This document shows positions 1-9,532 of a DNA stretch of 64,000 nucleotides, piece after piece. The notes under the pieces were generated by a model. It did no database searches and was not told the DNA's origin. It saw only the letters and a list, made by a program, of their open reading frames with translations. The position numbers were made by a program, and so were the translations under genes. The stretch's first letter is position 1, and every line of letters begins with the position of its first letter. Origin of the DNA: Acidobacteria bacterium UBA2161 (lineage in GTDB: Bacteria; Acidobacteriota; Vicinamibacteria; Vicinamibacterales; UBA823); the NCBI GenBank assembly GCA_002328835.1, contig DCWN01000023.1, positions 55,871 to 119,870 of the forward strand, given 5' to 3'.

Positions 1-89
1 AGTTGATGGCCTGGGGTCTTTCGATGACCGTCGTCGGTGCCGTTGTCTGCTATCTGCTGTTCACCGTGCTGAAGATCGGGATTAGCTAG
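1..89 (+). CDS. C-terminal end of a membrane protein (partial)
   Basis: An open frame enters from the left edge and ends at TAG 87-89. The 28 visible residues include a hydrophobic stretch typical of a last transmembrane helix, followed by the short polar tail KIGIS. The family cannot be told from this fragment; a transporter permease is one possibility. The next gene starts 14 bp downstream on the same strand, so the two may be co-transcribed. Confidence 0.6.
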   Translation, partial: LMAWGLSMTVVGAVVCYLLFTVLKIGIS

Positions 90-103
90 GGAGAGGAACC
101 AAC

Positions 104-1243
104 ATGAATCGCCGAAGCTTCTTCCGTCGCACCCTAGCCGGCAGCGCCGGGTTGACCCTGGCCGGGACGCCCTGGTGGGAAGCCGCCGCGCAGCTCGTCA
201 ACACTCCGGTACTGCGCGACATTCGCGGCGTCGGTCTCGATGACCCGGAACTGGTCGAACTCTCGATCAACGAGAACCCGCTGGGCTCGTCTCGCCGCGC
301 CATCGAGGCCGTCGCCAGTCGCATGTTCGGCATGAACCGGTATCCGTTCCACAACCAGATCGAGCAGGCGCTCGCGACGCACCACGACATTCCGGAAGAG
401 ACGATCCTGACCGGGGTCGGGTCGTCCGAGATTCTCAGCCTGCTCGTGACCGCCTCCTACTTCGACCGGGCCGGCAACACGGTGACTGCGTCGCCGTCGT
501 ATCCCGACGTACCCCGCAAGACCGAGGCGCTGGGCCGCGAGGTCCGACGGGTACCGCTGACGAACGATTTCAGCCTCGACCTCGACGCGATGCTCGACGC
601 CATCGACAGCGAGACCCGCATCGTCTTCGTCTGCAACCCCAACAACCCGACAGGGCAACTGCTCGCCGCCGACGAGCTGCGGCGCTTCGCCGAGCGGGTG
701 CCAAGCGACGTCGTGCTCTGCGTCGATGAGGCCTACATCCACTTCGTCGACGACCCCGACTATCCCTCGGCGATCGCCCTGGCGCAGGAACGCGAGAACG
801 TGCTCGTCACACGAACGTTCTCGAAGGCGTACGGTCTCGGGGGGATTCGCGTGGGGTACGGGATCGCCAGCCCAGAACTGGTGCAACAGCTGGCCAGGTT
901 CGGCTTCGGCCAGCTGAACAAGAACACGCTCTCGATCGCGGCCGCGCTCGGCGCGCTCGAGGATCCCGAACACGTCACGCGCTCGGTCGAGGTCGTGCGT
1001 GAAGGCAAGCAGTATCTGTACGATCAGCTCGAGGCGCTGGGATACGAGCCGCTGCGGACGCAGACGATCTTCGTGACGGTCGACGTCGGCGACACGCTCG
1101 AGACGTTCCTCTCGCTGCTGCGAGAGCGCAAGGTCAAGGTGCGCCAGGCGTTCGAGATGGACGGCTACATGCGGGTCTCGGTGGGCTTGCCGCCCGAGAA
1201 CGAGGTCTTTGTCGACGAGTTCCGCAAAGTCGCCGGACGGTGA
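104..1243 (+). CDS. Tat-exported class I/II aminotransferase (HisC-like fold)
   Basis: A 379-residue fold-type I PLP aminotransferase resembling histidinol-phosphate aminotransferases. Visible are CNPNNPTG, the DEAYIHF strand and the PLP-binding lysine at about residue 241 in TFSKAYGLGGIRVGYG. The N-terminus carries a twin-arginine signal (RRSFFRRTLAG, then an Ala/Gly/Leu-rich stretch to about residue 30), so the enzyme is probably exported folded with its cofactor. The start ATG has a good Shine-Dalgarno (gggagagg). No other his genes are nearby, so a role in histidine synthesis is unlikely; an extracytoplasmic amino-acid transamination is inferred. The amino donor and acceptor cannot be deduced. 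Confidence 0.85.
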   Translation: MNRRSFFRRTLAGSAGLTLAGTPWWEAAAQLVNTPVLRDIRGVGLDDPELVELSINENPLGSSRRAIEAVASRMFGMNRYPFHNQIEQALATHHDIPEETILTGVGSSEILSLLVTASYFDRAGNTVTASPSYPDVPRKTEALGREVRRVPLTNDFSLDLDAMLDAIDSETRIVFVCNPNNPTGQLLAADELRRFAERVPSDVVLCVDEAYIHFVDDPDYPSAIALAQERENVLVTRTFSKAYGLGGIRVGYGIASPELVQQLARFGFGQLNKNTLSIAAALGALEDPEHVTRSVEVVREGKQYLYDQLEALGYEPLRTQTIFVTVDVGDTLETFLSLLRERKVKVRQAFEMDGYMRVSVGLPPENEVFVDEFRKVAGR

Positions 1244-1247
1244 GGGG

Positions 1248-2033
1248 TCACTTCCCCTTCCACTTTGGCGGCCGCTTCGCCAGGAACGCCGCGACGCCCT
1301 CGGCGAAGTCCTCACTCGTGTAGCAGAGCTCGATCAGATCGCGCGCGTCATCCGGATCGAGCCGCCGAGAGGCCTGAATCCGCCGCACGATTTCTTTTGT
1401 GGCCATGATCGTCAACGGTGCGTTCTCGGCGATCGCGGCGGCCGTCTCGCGCACCGACTGCCCCAGGCGGCTTCCGTCGATCACGCGGTTCACGAGGCCG
1501 AGCGATGCCGCCTCGGCGGCGTCGATGAGCCGGCCGGTGAAGATCAACTCCTTCACCCGGGCCGGCCCGACCAGGTCGACCAGCCGGGCATGGTTGGCCG
1601 CCGACAGGCAGTTGCCCAGGGTCCGGGCGATCGGCATCCCGAAGCGCGACTCCGGCGTGCAGTAGCGCAGGTCGCATGCCAGAGCGATCGCGCAGCCGCC
1701 GCCGGTCGCCACGCCCTCGATCTGCGCGATCGTCGGCTTCGCCACCCGTTCCAGCCGGTCCATGACCTCGTCGAGCCGCCGCTCGTAGGCGATGCCGTCG
1801 CCCGGCGAGTCGAACTCCTGGAACTGCGCGATGTCGGTGCCCGATACGAATGCCTCGCCGCCCGCGCCCTTCAGGATGAGCGTGCGGATCTCCTCGGACG
1901 CGTCGACGGCCTCGCAGGCGTCGAACAGCGCCTGGTACATCTCCCAGGTCATGGCGTTCCGCACCTCTGGCCGGTTGAACGTCAGCGTGGCCAGCGGGCC
2001 GATCGTTTCGAAGGTGGCGTGCGGGGTGGGCAC
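1248..2033 (-). CDS. Crotonase (enoyl-CoA hydratase/isomerase) family protein
   Basis: A 261-residue crotonase-fold protein. The GTG start at 2033 is chosen because a strong AGGAG lies 9 nt upstream; an in-frame ATG at 2066 lacks such a site. The acyl-CoA and oxyanion-hole regions are recognisable (GAGGEAFVSGTDIAQF near 56-71, GGGC at 111-114). Both glutamates used by classical enoyl-CoA hydratases appear replaced: Ala115 where GGGCE is expected, and Ile135 where QPE is expected. Another crotonase reaction (isomerase, decarboxylase, hydrolase or carnitinyl-type) is therefore possible. It is divergent from a CaiB-type CoA-transferase 31 bp away, which suggests a shared CoA-thioester pathway. 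Confidence 0.85.
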   Translation of the reverse strand: MPTPHATFETIGPLATLTFNRPEVRNAMTWEMYQALFDACEAVDASEEIRTLILKGAGGEAFVSGTDIAQFQEFDSPGDGIAYERRLDEVMDRLERVAKPTIAQIEGVATGGGCAIALACDLRYCTPESRFGMPIARTLGNCLSAANHARLVDLVGPARVKELIFTGRLIDAAEAASLGLVNRVIDGSRLGQSVRETAAAIAENAPLTIMATKEIVRRIQASRRLDPDDARDLIELCYTSEDFAEGVAAFLAKRPPKWKGK

Positions 2034-2064
2034 GATGCGTGGCTCCTGATCTAGAGTATGGCCC

Positions 2065-3255
2065 ATGCCTAGCGGCGGCGCACTGGCCGGTCTCCGCGTG
2101 CTCGATGTCACCCAGGTGATGGCCGGGCCGTACTGCGCGATGCTACTGTGCGACATGGGCGCCGACGTGATCAAGGTCGAGCCGCGCGCCGGCGACTCCA
2201 CGCGGCGGATGGCCGGGGCGGCCGGCGGCGACAGCCCGAGCTTCAACGCGGTCAATCGCGGAAAACGCGGCATCGTCATCGACCTCAAGTCTGATGGCGG
2301 CCGTGGCGTCTTCAAGCGCCTGGCCTCGTCGGCCGACGTCCTCATCGAGAATTTCCGCCCTGGGGTCATGGCCGGGCTCGGCCTCGACTTCGCGACGCTG
2401 GCGAACGTCAATCCGCGACTCATCTACGCGTCGATCTCCGGCTATGGACAGACCGGTCCCAAGGCGGCCTGCGGGGGGTTCGATCTGGTGGCGCAGGGGG
2501 TCTCCGGCATCATCTCGGTCACCGGCGAGCCCGGGCGCCCGCCGACCAAGGCCGGCATCCCGATCACCGATCTCGGCGCGGCGCTCTTCGCGACCACGGG
2601 CATCCTCGCGGCCGTGCATCATCGCGAGACGACCGGCCGCGGCCAGCAGGTCGACACGTCGCTCGTCGACGCGGGCGTGGCGATGTCGGTCTGGGAGGCG
2701 ACCGAGTACTTCTCCGGCACCGGCGTGCCGGCGCCGCTCGGGTCGGCGCATCGGATGAGCGCGCCCTACCAGGCGGTGAAGTGCTCGGACGGCTACGTCA
2801 CGCTCGGCGGGGCCAACGATCGGATCTTTCGGCGCTTGTGTGACTTGCTGGGCCATGCCGAGTGGGCGGACGATCCCGGCTACGTCGACGACACCGCCCG
2901 CGTACGTAACCGCGCGTCGCTTACGAAGAAGATCGAGGCGATCACCGTCACCGAGCCGTGTGCGCACTGGCTCGCAACGTTCGACGCGCACGACATTCCC
3001 TGCGGGCCGATCAACAATTACGCGGCGGTTGTGGACGATCCCCAGGTCCAGGCGCGTGAGATGGTCGTCGAGACCGAGCACCCGACGCTCGGGACGATCC
3101 GCACGCTGGGCTCGCCGCTCAAGCTGTCAGCGACGCCGGTCACCACGGGTCGGCCCGCGCCGCTCCTGGGACAGCACACCGATGCCGTTCTGCGCGAGGC
3201 CGGCTACGACGACGTGGAGATCGCCAAGCTGCGCGAGTCGAAGGCGGTGAAGTAG
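2065..3255 (+). CDS. CaiB/BaiF family CoA-transferase
   Basis: A 396-residue family III CoA-transferase, which moves CoA between organic acids. The N-terminal signature VLDVTQVMAGPYCAMLLCDMG and the following GADVIKVEP are diagnostic. Asp202 in SLVDAGVAM matches the position of the catalytic aspartate that forms the acyl-anhydride in formyl-CoA transferase. The length is normal for the family. The start lies in a very short divergent spacer shared with the crotonase gene, and no clear ribosome binding site is visible. The acid substrate is unknown; pairing with a crotonase suggests activation of a carboxylic acid followed by chemistry on the acyl-CoA. Confidence 0.92.
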   Translation: MPSGGALAGLRVLDVTQVMAGPYCAMLLCDMGADVIKVEPRAGDSTRRMAGAAGGDSPSFNAVNRGKRGIVIDLKSDGGRGVFKRLASSADVLIENFRPGVMAGLGLDFATLANVNPRLIYASISGYGQTGPKAACGGFDLVAQGVSGIISVTGEPGRPPTKAGIPITDLGAALFATTGILAAVHHRETTGRGQQVDTSLVDAGVAMSVWEATEYFSGTGVPAPLGSAHRMSAPYQAVKCSDGYVTLGGANDRIFRRLCDLLGHAEWADDPGYVDDTARVRNRASLTKKIEAITVTEPCAHWLATFDAHDIPCGPINNYAAVVDDPQVQAREMVVETEHPTLGTIRTLGSPLKLSATPVTTGRPAPLLGQHTDAVLREAGYDDVEIAKLRESKAVK

Positions 3256-3257
3256 TC

Positions 3258-3273
3258 CGGGCGCTGTCGCCCG
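3258..3273. other. Short GC hairpin between CaiB gene and DUF5107 gene
   Basis: CGGGCG (3258-3263) and CGCCCG (3268-3273) form a perfect 6-bp stem with a CTGT loop just after the CoA-transferase stop. There is no T-tract, so it is only a weak candidate for attenuation or termination. Confidence 0.3.
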
Positions 3274-3280
3274 ACCCCTC

Positions 3281-6262
3281 ATGGCTGCCGTCAGAACCTG
3301 GACCGACCAGGTCGTCGTTCCGACCTATCCGCTGCATCCCGACGACGTGAACCCGCGGTTCTTCGAGCTGGAGGGGACGCTCATCTACCCCTACACGATG
3401 CAGGACCATCTCTCGCGGACGAAGGTGGACACGACCTACCGCGCGCTCTTCCTCGAAAACGAGTACCTGCGCGCGATGTGCATCCCCGCACTGGGCGGCC
3501 GCATCCTGTCGGTCTTCGACAAACTGCGCGGCCGCGAGATGTTCTACCGGAACCCGGTGATCAAGCCGGGTCTCATCGCGCTCCGAGGCGCCTGGTTCTC
3601 GGGCGGCGTCGAGTGGAACCGGGGCCCGAAGAGCCACACCGTGACGAGCTATTCGCCGGTCGACGTCGTGAGCGTCGAGCACCCCGACGGCTCGGCGTCG
3701 TTCGTCATCGGCTATACCGAGATGAATTTTCGGACGGCCTGGGAGGTCCGGTTCACGCTGCATCCGGGCCGGGCCGCGCTCGACGAGCGGATCGTGATCT
3801 TCAATCCGACCGACGGCCCGCACAGCTACTACTTCTGGAACAACACGGCGTTTCCGAACACGCCCGAGACACGGTTCTGCTTTCCGATGAAGGCCGCGAG
3901 CGATCACGACCGGTTCTTCCCCTGGCCGCTTGATGATGCCGATGCCGATGACGACGGCCGCGACCTGCGCTGGCTCCGGAACTACCCTGATGCCACGCCG
4001 GTCTTCGCGTACGACTGCGCGTTCGATTTCTTCGGCGCCTACGACGTCGGCGACGACTACGGCATCGTGCAGTACGCCGACCACCGTCTCGTCCCGGGCA
4101 AGAAGGCGTGGACCTGGGGCCAGTCTGATGCCGGCCGGATGAGTCAGATTGCGCTGGCCGACGACCCGGGCTCGTACATCGAGGTGCAAAGCGGGCCGCT
4201 CCGCACGCAGACCGACTACGGTGTGCTCGGGCCGGGCGGGGAGATCGCCTGGCAGGAGTGGTGGTATCCGGTCGCCGGCCTCGGTACCGGCTTCGAGTAC
4301 GCGACGAAGGACGTCGCGATCGAGCGGGCCGAGGTTGACGGCCATGTCGAGTTCCGGATCGCCGCGACGGCGGCGTTCCCGAGCGCGCAGGTCGAGCTTG
4401 TCCGCGACGGTAGTTCGCTCGACGCCTCGCATGTCGACCTGCGACCCGACGAGCCGGCTCGGGTCAGCGTGAAGGCGGAGGATGGCCGGCGCTTCCACGT
4501 CAAGATCGTCTCTGCCGAGGGGGTCGCGCTGGCGGAGTACAGCTCGCCGTTGGAGATCCCGGACGTCGACATTCCTTCGAGCCTCCACGTCGAGCAGCCG
4601 GAGCCCGGCAACGACGACGCGGATGCGCTGCACGCTCGCGGCGTCGAATGCGAGCGGATGATGGATCGCGTGAAGGCGCGCGACTGGCACGAGCGGGCGC
4701 TGGCGGCCTCACCGTCGCACGGCGGCGCACTCGTCGGGCTGGCGCGGCTCGATCTCGCCGCGGGACTGTATGAGCCGGCGGCCGACCGTCTGACCCGCGC
4801 GACCGAAGACGATCCGGATAACGGCGCCGTCTGGCATCTGCTCGGCGTCGCCCGACTCCGGCAGGATTGCGTCGACGATGCTTTGGCATCAGCCACCGAG
4901 GCCGCCGCCCGGCGCGAGAGCGAGGCGCTCGGTCTCGGCGTCGTCGGTCGGGTCAAGATGCGGCACGGTGCATTCGACGAGGCGCTGGCTGCGTTCACGA
5001 CGGCGCACGAGACGGCCGAGGCCGACCGGGTCCGGCTGTTCGAGTGGATGTTGCTGGCGGCGCACTTCGCGGGCGAATCAGACCGTGCCAAGCGCCTGGC
5101 CGAAAAGGCGATCGTTCAGGGGACGACCCGGCTCGTGCCGCACGCCGTCGTCGCGCTTGCCGACGGCGGCGGTTGGGCCGGCTTCGCTTCCGACGTGCAC
5201 GAGCTCGTCGGCGAGGTGGAGTTCGCTTGCCTCGAGCTCGGTCTTACATTGGCCGAGCTCGGCAGGTTCGCCGAGGCCCAGGCGATGCTGAACGCCACGC
5301 TGATCGATGCCGGGCCCGACGCGGCCGTCCGGCCACTACCGCTCTACCACGCCGCCTACTACGCCAGGCGGGCGGGTGCCGACGCGGCCGCCGACGCGTA
5401 CCTACGCCGTGCGCGCACACTTCGCGTCGACTACGTCTTTCCGTCGCAGGTCGACGCGGTGCCGATCTTCGAGGACGCGGTCGCTCGCGACCCGGACGAT
5501 GCGACGGCGCACCTCTTCCTCGGCAACCTCCTGGCCGGCCTCGGCCGCCTCGACGAAGCGTGTACGTGCTGGGAGTCGGCCGGACGGGATCCGGCTCTGA
5601 GCGTCGCGTTCAGAAACCTCGGGATGGACGCCTGGAAGCGTAAGGGCGCGCTGGAGGCCGCTGCCGCCTGGCTGCGCGATGCAGTCGACGTACGGCCAAC
5701 CGACCAGGTCGCCCACCGCGACCTCGCCTGCGTCCTCGTGGCGGCCGGCCACCGGCCGGAAGCGATCGACGTCTTGACGAAGTTGAAGACCGCATCGCCC
5801 TGGCGGGGCGACGTGACGACGGTCCTGGCCCGCACGTATCTGGATGAACAGCGCTTCGACGATGCCATCCATCTCTTGGAGCAGTCGACCTACTCCAACT
5901 GGGAAGGCGACATCGACAACTGGCTCGTCTTCGTCTCGGCGCATATCGAGCGGGGCCGGCTACGGTTGGACGCGGGCGATCCGCGGGACGCAGCGGCGGC
6001 GCTCGAGGACTTCGACGCGGCGTTGACCTATCCCGAGAACCTCCACGTCGGCCGTCCCTCGAAGCCGCGCGAGGCGCGGGCCCAGTACTGGCGGGGGAGT
6101 GCGCTCTCGGCGCTCGGCCGCGACAACGACGCACGCGAGGCCTGGCAAGCCGGCGCCGAGGGCGCGCCGCTCGACGACGAGCAACGAGAATTCATCATCA
6201 AGTGCCGGGCGCAGCTCGGCGACGGGGGCGCCCCTTCAGGGGCGCCAACGGGCGATCCGTAG
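3281..6262 (+). CDS. DUF5107 domain protein with long TPR array
   Basis: A 993-residue protein. Roughly the first 340 residues match the DUF5107 fold, a galactose-mutarotase-like beta-sandwich common in polysaccharide-related loci (motifs near 65-110: ALGGRILSVFDK, EMFYRNPV, GGVEWNRGP). After a linker, about residues 440-990 are alpha-helical and Ala/Leu/Asp-rich, with repeated TPR-like units such as ALVGLARLDLAAGLYEPAAD and AVWHLLGVARLRQ. No signal peptide is evident, so it is probably cytoplasmic. It lies downstream of a CoA-transferase and upstream of sulfatases. A carbohydrate-binding or scaffold role is inferred; no catalytic residues are identified. Confidence 0.8.
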   Translation: MAAVRTWTDQVVVPTYPLHPDDVNPRFFELEGTLIYPYTMQDHLSRTKVDTTYRALFLENEYLRAMCIPALGGRILSVFDKLRGREMFYRNPVIKPGLIALRGAWFSGGVEWNRGPKSHTVTSYSPVDVVSVEHPDGSASFVIGYTEMNFRTAWEVRFTLHPGRAALDERIVIFNPTDGPHSYYFWNNTAFPNTPETRFCFPMKAASDHDRFFPWPLDDADADDDGRDLRWLRNYPDATPVFAYDCAFDFFGAYDVGDDYGIVQYADHRLVPGKKAWTWGQSDAGRMSQIALADDPGSYIEVQSGPLRTQTDYGVLGPGGEIAWQEWWYPVAGLGTGFEYATKDVAIERAEVDGHVEFRIAATAAFPSAQVELVRDGSSLDASHVDLRPDEPARVSVKAEDGRRFHVKIVSAEGVALAEYSSPLEIPDVDIPSSLHVEQPEPGNDDADALHARGVECERMMDRVKARDWHERALAASPSHGGALVGLARLDLAAGLYEPAADRLTRATEDDPDNGAVWHLLGVARLRQDCVDDALASATEAAARRESEALGLGVVGRVKMRHGAFDEALAAFTTAHETAEADRVRLFEWMLLAAHFAGESDRAKRLAEKAIVQGTTRLVPHAVVALADGGGWAGFASDVHELVGEVEFACLELGLTLAELGRFAEAQAMLNATLIDAGPDAAVRPLPLYHAAYYARRAGADAAADAYLRRARTLRVDYVFPSQVDAVPIFEDAVARDPDDATAHLFLGNLLAGLGRLDEACTCWESAGRDPALSVAFRNLGMDAWKRKGALEAAAAWLRDAVDVRPTDQVAHRDLACVLVAAGHRPEAIDVLTKLKTASPWRGDVTTVLARTYLDEQRFDDAIHLLEQSTYSNWEGDIDNWLVFVSAHIERGRLRLDAGDPRDAAAALEDFDAALTYPENLHVGRPSKPREARAQYWRGSALSALGRDNDAREAWQAGAEGAPLDDEQREFIIKCRAQLGDGGAPSGAPTGDP

Positions 6263-6279
6263 GATTGCCCTGAACCCGC

Positions 6280-6285
6280 TATAAT
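6280..6285 (+). promoter_or_regulatory. TATAAT -10 box before the sulfatase pair
   Basis: A perfect TATAAT lies 13 nt before the ATG at 6299. With usual spacing the transcript would start near 6292, leaving about 7 nt of leader and no room for a Shine-Dalgarno. No convincing -35 box is seen 16-18 nt upstream. Confidence 0.5.
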
Positions 6286-6298
6286 CCGGTGGCCCGCC

Positions 6299-7804
6299 AT
6301 GCCACTCGCAACCTGCTCGACCCTCCCCGGAGCTTCGTTATCTCGCCGGACGGCATCAGTCGCGTTCATCTTTCTCCTCTCCGCCTGCGCGCCCGCGCCG
6401 CCGGCGACTGAGACGGACGAAGCGCGGCCGAACTTCCTCTTCCTCTTCGCCGACGATCAGCGGGCCGACACGATCGGCGCGTGGGGCAACCCCTACATCG
6501 AGACGCCGACCCTCGATCGTCTCGCCGAGGCCGGCTTCAGCCTCCGCGCCAACTACAACCTGGGCGGGCGCCACGGTGCGGTCTGCCAGCCGAGTCGGGT
6601 GATGGTCAACACCGGGATGAGCTACTTCCGCGTACCGGACGACATGACCGGCGCGCGGCTGCTGCCGGAGCTGCTGGCCGAGCAGGGCTACACGACGTTC
6701 GGGACGGGGAAGTGGCACAACGGGCGTGAGTCCTGGCTGCGCGGCTTCCAGAACGGCACGGCGATCTTCTTCGGCGGCATGAGCGATCACACCCGGGTGC
6801 CACTCCAGGACCGGCTGCCCGACGGCACGCTCGGGAACGACCGCGAGGACGGGTTCTCCAGCACCCTCTTCGCCGACGCGGTCATCGACTTCCTGCGCGG
6901 CCATACCGGCGACACGCCGTTCTACGCCTATGTCGCCTTCACGGCGCCGCACGATCCGCGGCAGCCGCCGTTGCCGCATCGCGAGCGGTACTACGCGAAC
7001 CGGCCGCCGCTGCCGGCGAACTTCGCGCCGCAGCACCCGTTCGTCCTCGGGGACTCGATGGTCCGCGACGAGCAGCTCGCCGCGTGGCCGCGTACCGAGG
7101 ACGTCGTCAGCGACCAGCTCGCCGAGTACTACGGCCTCATCACGCACATGGACGAAGAGGTCGGGCGGATCCTCGATGTTCTCGACGAGACCGGCCACGG
7201 CGAGAACACCTACATCATCTATGCCGCCGACCACGGGCTGGCGATGGGCTCGCACGGCCTGCTCGGGAAGCAGTCGATCTACGAGCACAGCCAGCGGGCG
7301 CCGCTGATCGTCGTCGGCCCGGACGTGCCGCCGGGCGAATCGACGGCGTTCACGTATCTCATGGACATCTTCCCGACAGTGACGGCGCTCGCCGGCGTCG
7401 AGAACCCGGAGGGGATTGACGGCCGCGATCTCTCGACACTCTGGCGCGGCGAACAGGAATCGATCCGCGACGCGATCTTCCTGGCCTACCGCGACGTTGC
7501 CCGATCGGTGCGCGACGACCGGTTCAAGCTGATCCGGTATCCGCAGATCGACCGGACACAGCTCTTCGACCTCGTCGCCGATCCCGACGAGCTGAACAAC
7601 CTGGCCGACGACGGATCGCAGGCGGAGCGTTTGGAGCAGCTCACGGCGCTCCTCGAAACCTGGCAGGCGCGAATGGGCGACGACCAGCCGTTAGCCGTCG
7701 AGTCGCCGCGACCGGGCGAGATCGACATGACCGGCGCCGAGCGGACGGTGGATCAGTGGCAGCCCGACTGGATCGTGGAGAAGTACTTCGAGGGCGGGAG
7801 ATGA
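6299..7804 (+). CDS. Lipoprotein sulfatase (type I, formylglycine)
   Basis: A 501-residue sulfatase of the alkaline phosphatase superfamily, hydrolysing sulfate esters, probably on a polysaccharide. Cys96 in CQPSR is the residue converted to formylglycine; metal ligands are suggested by ADDQR (Asp52, Asp53) and by YAADHG later in the protein. A lipobox (LLSAC, Cys30) indicates a membrane-anchored, extracytoplasmic enzyme. The last codons overlap the start of a second sulfatase (ATGA), so the pair is translationally coupled. Maturation needs a formylglycine-generating enzyme, and none is visible here. The sugar substrate is unknown. Confidence 0.93.
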   Translation: MPLATCSTLPGASLSRRTASVAFIFLLSACAPAPPATETDEARPNFLFLFADDQRADTIGAWGNPYIETPTLDRLAEAGFSLRANYNLGGRHGAVCQPSRVMVNTGMSYFRVPDDMTGARLLPELLAEQGYTTFGTGKWHNGRESWLRGFQNGTAIFFGGMSDHTRVPLQDRLPDGTLGNDREDGFSSTLFADAVIDFLRGHTGDTPFYAYVAFTAPHDPRQPPLPHRERYYANRPPLPANFAPQHPFVLGDSMVRDEQLAAWPRTEDVVSDQLAEYYGLITHMDEEVGRILDVLDETGHGENTYIIYAADHGLAMGSHGLLGKQSIYEHSQRAPLIVVGPDVPPGESTAFTYLMDIFPTVTALAGVENPEGIDGRDLSTLWRGEQESIRDAIFLAYRDVARSVRDDRFKLIRYPQIDRTQLFDLVADPDELNNLADDGSQAERLEQLTALLETWQARMGDDQPLAVESPRPGEIDMTGAERTVDQWQPDWIVEKYFEGGR

Positions 7805-9501
7805 AGACCGCAGTTCGGGGGCTCGGTCTGGCGCTCGTGTTCTGGACGCTCGGACTCTGGAGTTGCGGCGTCCAACCCGACAATGCCGGGAACCAGACGC
7901 TTCCCGGGGACGCCCGTCCGCACATCCTCTGGCTCGTCGCCGAAGACCTCGGCCCCTACATCCCGCCGTTCGGCGACACCACCGTCGCGACACCGTCGCT
8001 CAGCCGGCTGGCCAGCGAGGGCATCCGCTACACGCACGTCTTCTCGCCGTCTGGCGTCTGCGCGCCCAGCCGGGCGGCGATCGCCACCGGGATGTACCCG
8101 ACGGCGATCGGCGCGCAGCATATGCGGACCGGGCCGTGGTATGCCGCCGACCCCGGTCGGGAGGCGCTTGCCGCCTACGCCGCACGGCTGCCGCCCGGGG
8201 TGGTGCCGTACGAAGCAGTGCCGCCCCCCGGCGTCAAGATGCATAGCGAGTATCTCCGGCGCGCCGGGTACTACACCTCGAACAACGCCAAGGAGGACTA
8301 CCAGTTCCGGAAGCCGGTGACCGCCTGGGACGACAGCGGCCCGGAGGCCCACTGGCGGAACCGCGCGCCGGGGCAGCCGTTCTTCGCGATCTTCAACCTC
8401 GGGGTGACGCACGAATCCCAGATCTGGGCCAAGGCCGACGATCCGATGCGGGTCGACGCCGACCTCGACGTTCTGATTCCGCCCTACCTGCCCGACACCG
8501 ACATCGCCCGGCGCGACGTCCGGCGGATGTACTCGAACATCGTCGAGATGGACGAGCAGGTCGGCCGGATCCTGGCCGAGCTGGAGGCCGACGGCCTCCT
8601 GGAGCGCACGATTATCTTCTGGTATGCAGATCACGGCGGGCCGCTGCCGCGCCAGAAGCGTCTGCTCTACGACTCCGGCATGCGGCTGCCGCTCATCATC
8701 CGCTTCCCCACGGCATTGCGCGCCGGGGAGATCGACGACCAGTTGGTGAGCTTCGTCGACTTCAAACCGACCCTCCTGTCCCTGGCCGGCATCGAGTTGC
8801 CCGACTACCTCGACGGCCGCGCGTTTCTCGGCGACGCCGCCACGACCGCACCGCGCACCTACGTGCACGCTGCGGCTGACCGGCTCGACGGCCACCACGA
8901 CACGATCCGCGCCGTGAGGGATAGCCGCTTCAAGTACCTCCGCAACCTGCATCCCGAGCGCGGCTACTACCTGCCGCTGCCCTACCGCGAACAGATGCCG
9001 ATCATGCAGGAACTGCTGAGAATGCGTGACGCCGGCGAGTTGAACGCGATGCAAGCCCAGTGGTTCAGGAATTCGAAGCGCGAGGAAGAGCTGTTCGACA
9101 CCGAGCGCGACCCGCACGAGCTGAACAACCTGGCCGGCGATCCGGCCCAGGCGAGCAAGCTAGCCGAGTTGCGCGCCGAGGCCGACCGGTGGATGACGGC
9201 GATCGACGACCAAGGGCTCATGGACGAACCCGCGTTCTTCGAGTCGATCTGGCCGGACGGCGTGCAACCGGTGACCGCGCCGCCGGAGGGTGAGCGCCGG
9301 GGCGAGCAGATGACGTTGCAGAGCGCGACCGACGGCGCGTCGATCGGTTATCAGCTACTGGATGCTGACGCGGAACCTGGAGCAACGTGGCAGGTCTACG
9401 TCGAGCCGGTGACGGTCGGCCCCGATCGGACGCTGGTCGCCGTCGCGCACCGGATCGGCTACGCGCCGAGTGAAGCCGTCACCTTCGCCGGCGCGCCGTG
9501 A
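7801..9501 (+). CDS. Second lipoprotein sulfatase
   Basis: A 566-residue type I sulfatase. The ATG at 7801 overlaps the stop of the previous sulfatase and is preceded by GGGAG; an upstream in-frame start would place the signal sequence internally and was rejected. The lipobox is LGLWSC (Cys22). The formylglycine site is Cys87 in CAPSR, followed by AAIATGMYP. YADHGG near 280 supplies metal ligands. The C-terminal ~100 residues extend beyond the core domain. It is divergent in sequence from its neighbour, so the two probably remove sulfate from different positions of one substrate. It is followed by an SMP-30-like lipoprotein. Confidence 0.92.
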   Translation: MKTAVRGLGLALVFWTLGLWSCGVQPDNAGNQTLPGDARPHILWLVAEDLGPYIPPFGDTTVATPSLSRLASEGIRYTHVFSPSGVCAPSRAAIATGMYPTAIGAQHMRTGPWYAADPGREALAAYAARLPPGVVPYEAVPPPGVKMHSEYLRRAGYYTSNNAKEDYQFRKPVTAWDDSGPEAHWRNRAPGQPFFAIFNLGVTHESQIWAKADDPMRVDADLDVLIPPYLPDTDIARRDVRRMYSNIVEMDEQVGRILAELEADGLLERTIIFWYADHGGPLPRQKRLLYDSGMRLPLIIRFPTALRAGEIDDQLVSFVDFKPTLLSLAGIELPDYLDGRAFLGDAATTAPRTYVHAAADRLDGHHDTIRAVRDSRFKYLRNLHPERGYYLPLPYREQMPIMQELLRMRDAGELNAMQAQWFRNSKREEELFDTERDPHELNNLAGDPAQASKLAELRAEADRWMTAIDDQGLMDEPAFFESIWPDGVQPVTAPPEGERRGEQMTLQSATDGASIGYQLLDADAEPGATWQVYVEPVTVGPDRTLVAVAHRIGYAPSEAVTFAGAP

Positions 9502-9532
9502 AGGCAAGCCCTGACCGAGGAGGGCGCACACG

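Noticed and set aside
2034..2423. An N-terminal extension of the crotonase gene.
   Set aside because: It overlaps the CaiB gene; the GTG at 2033 has AGGAG and aligns with the family start.
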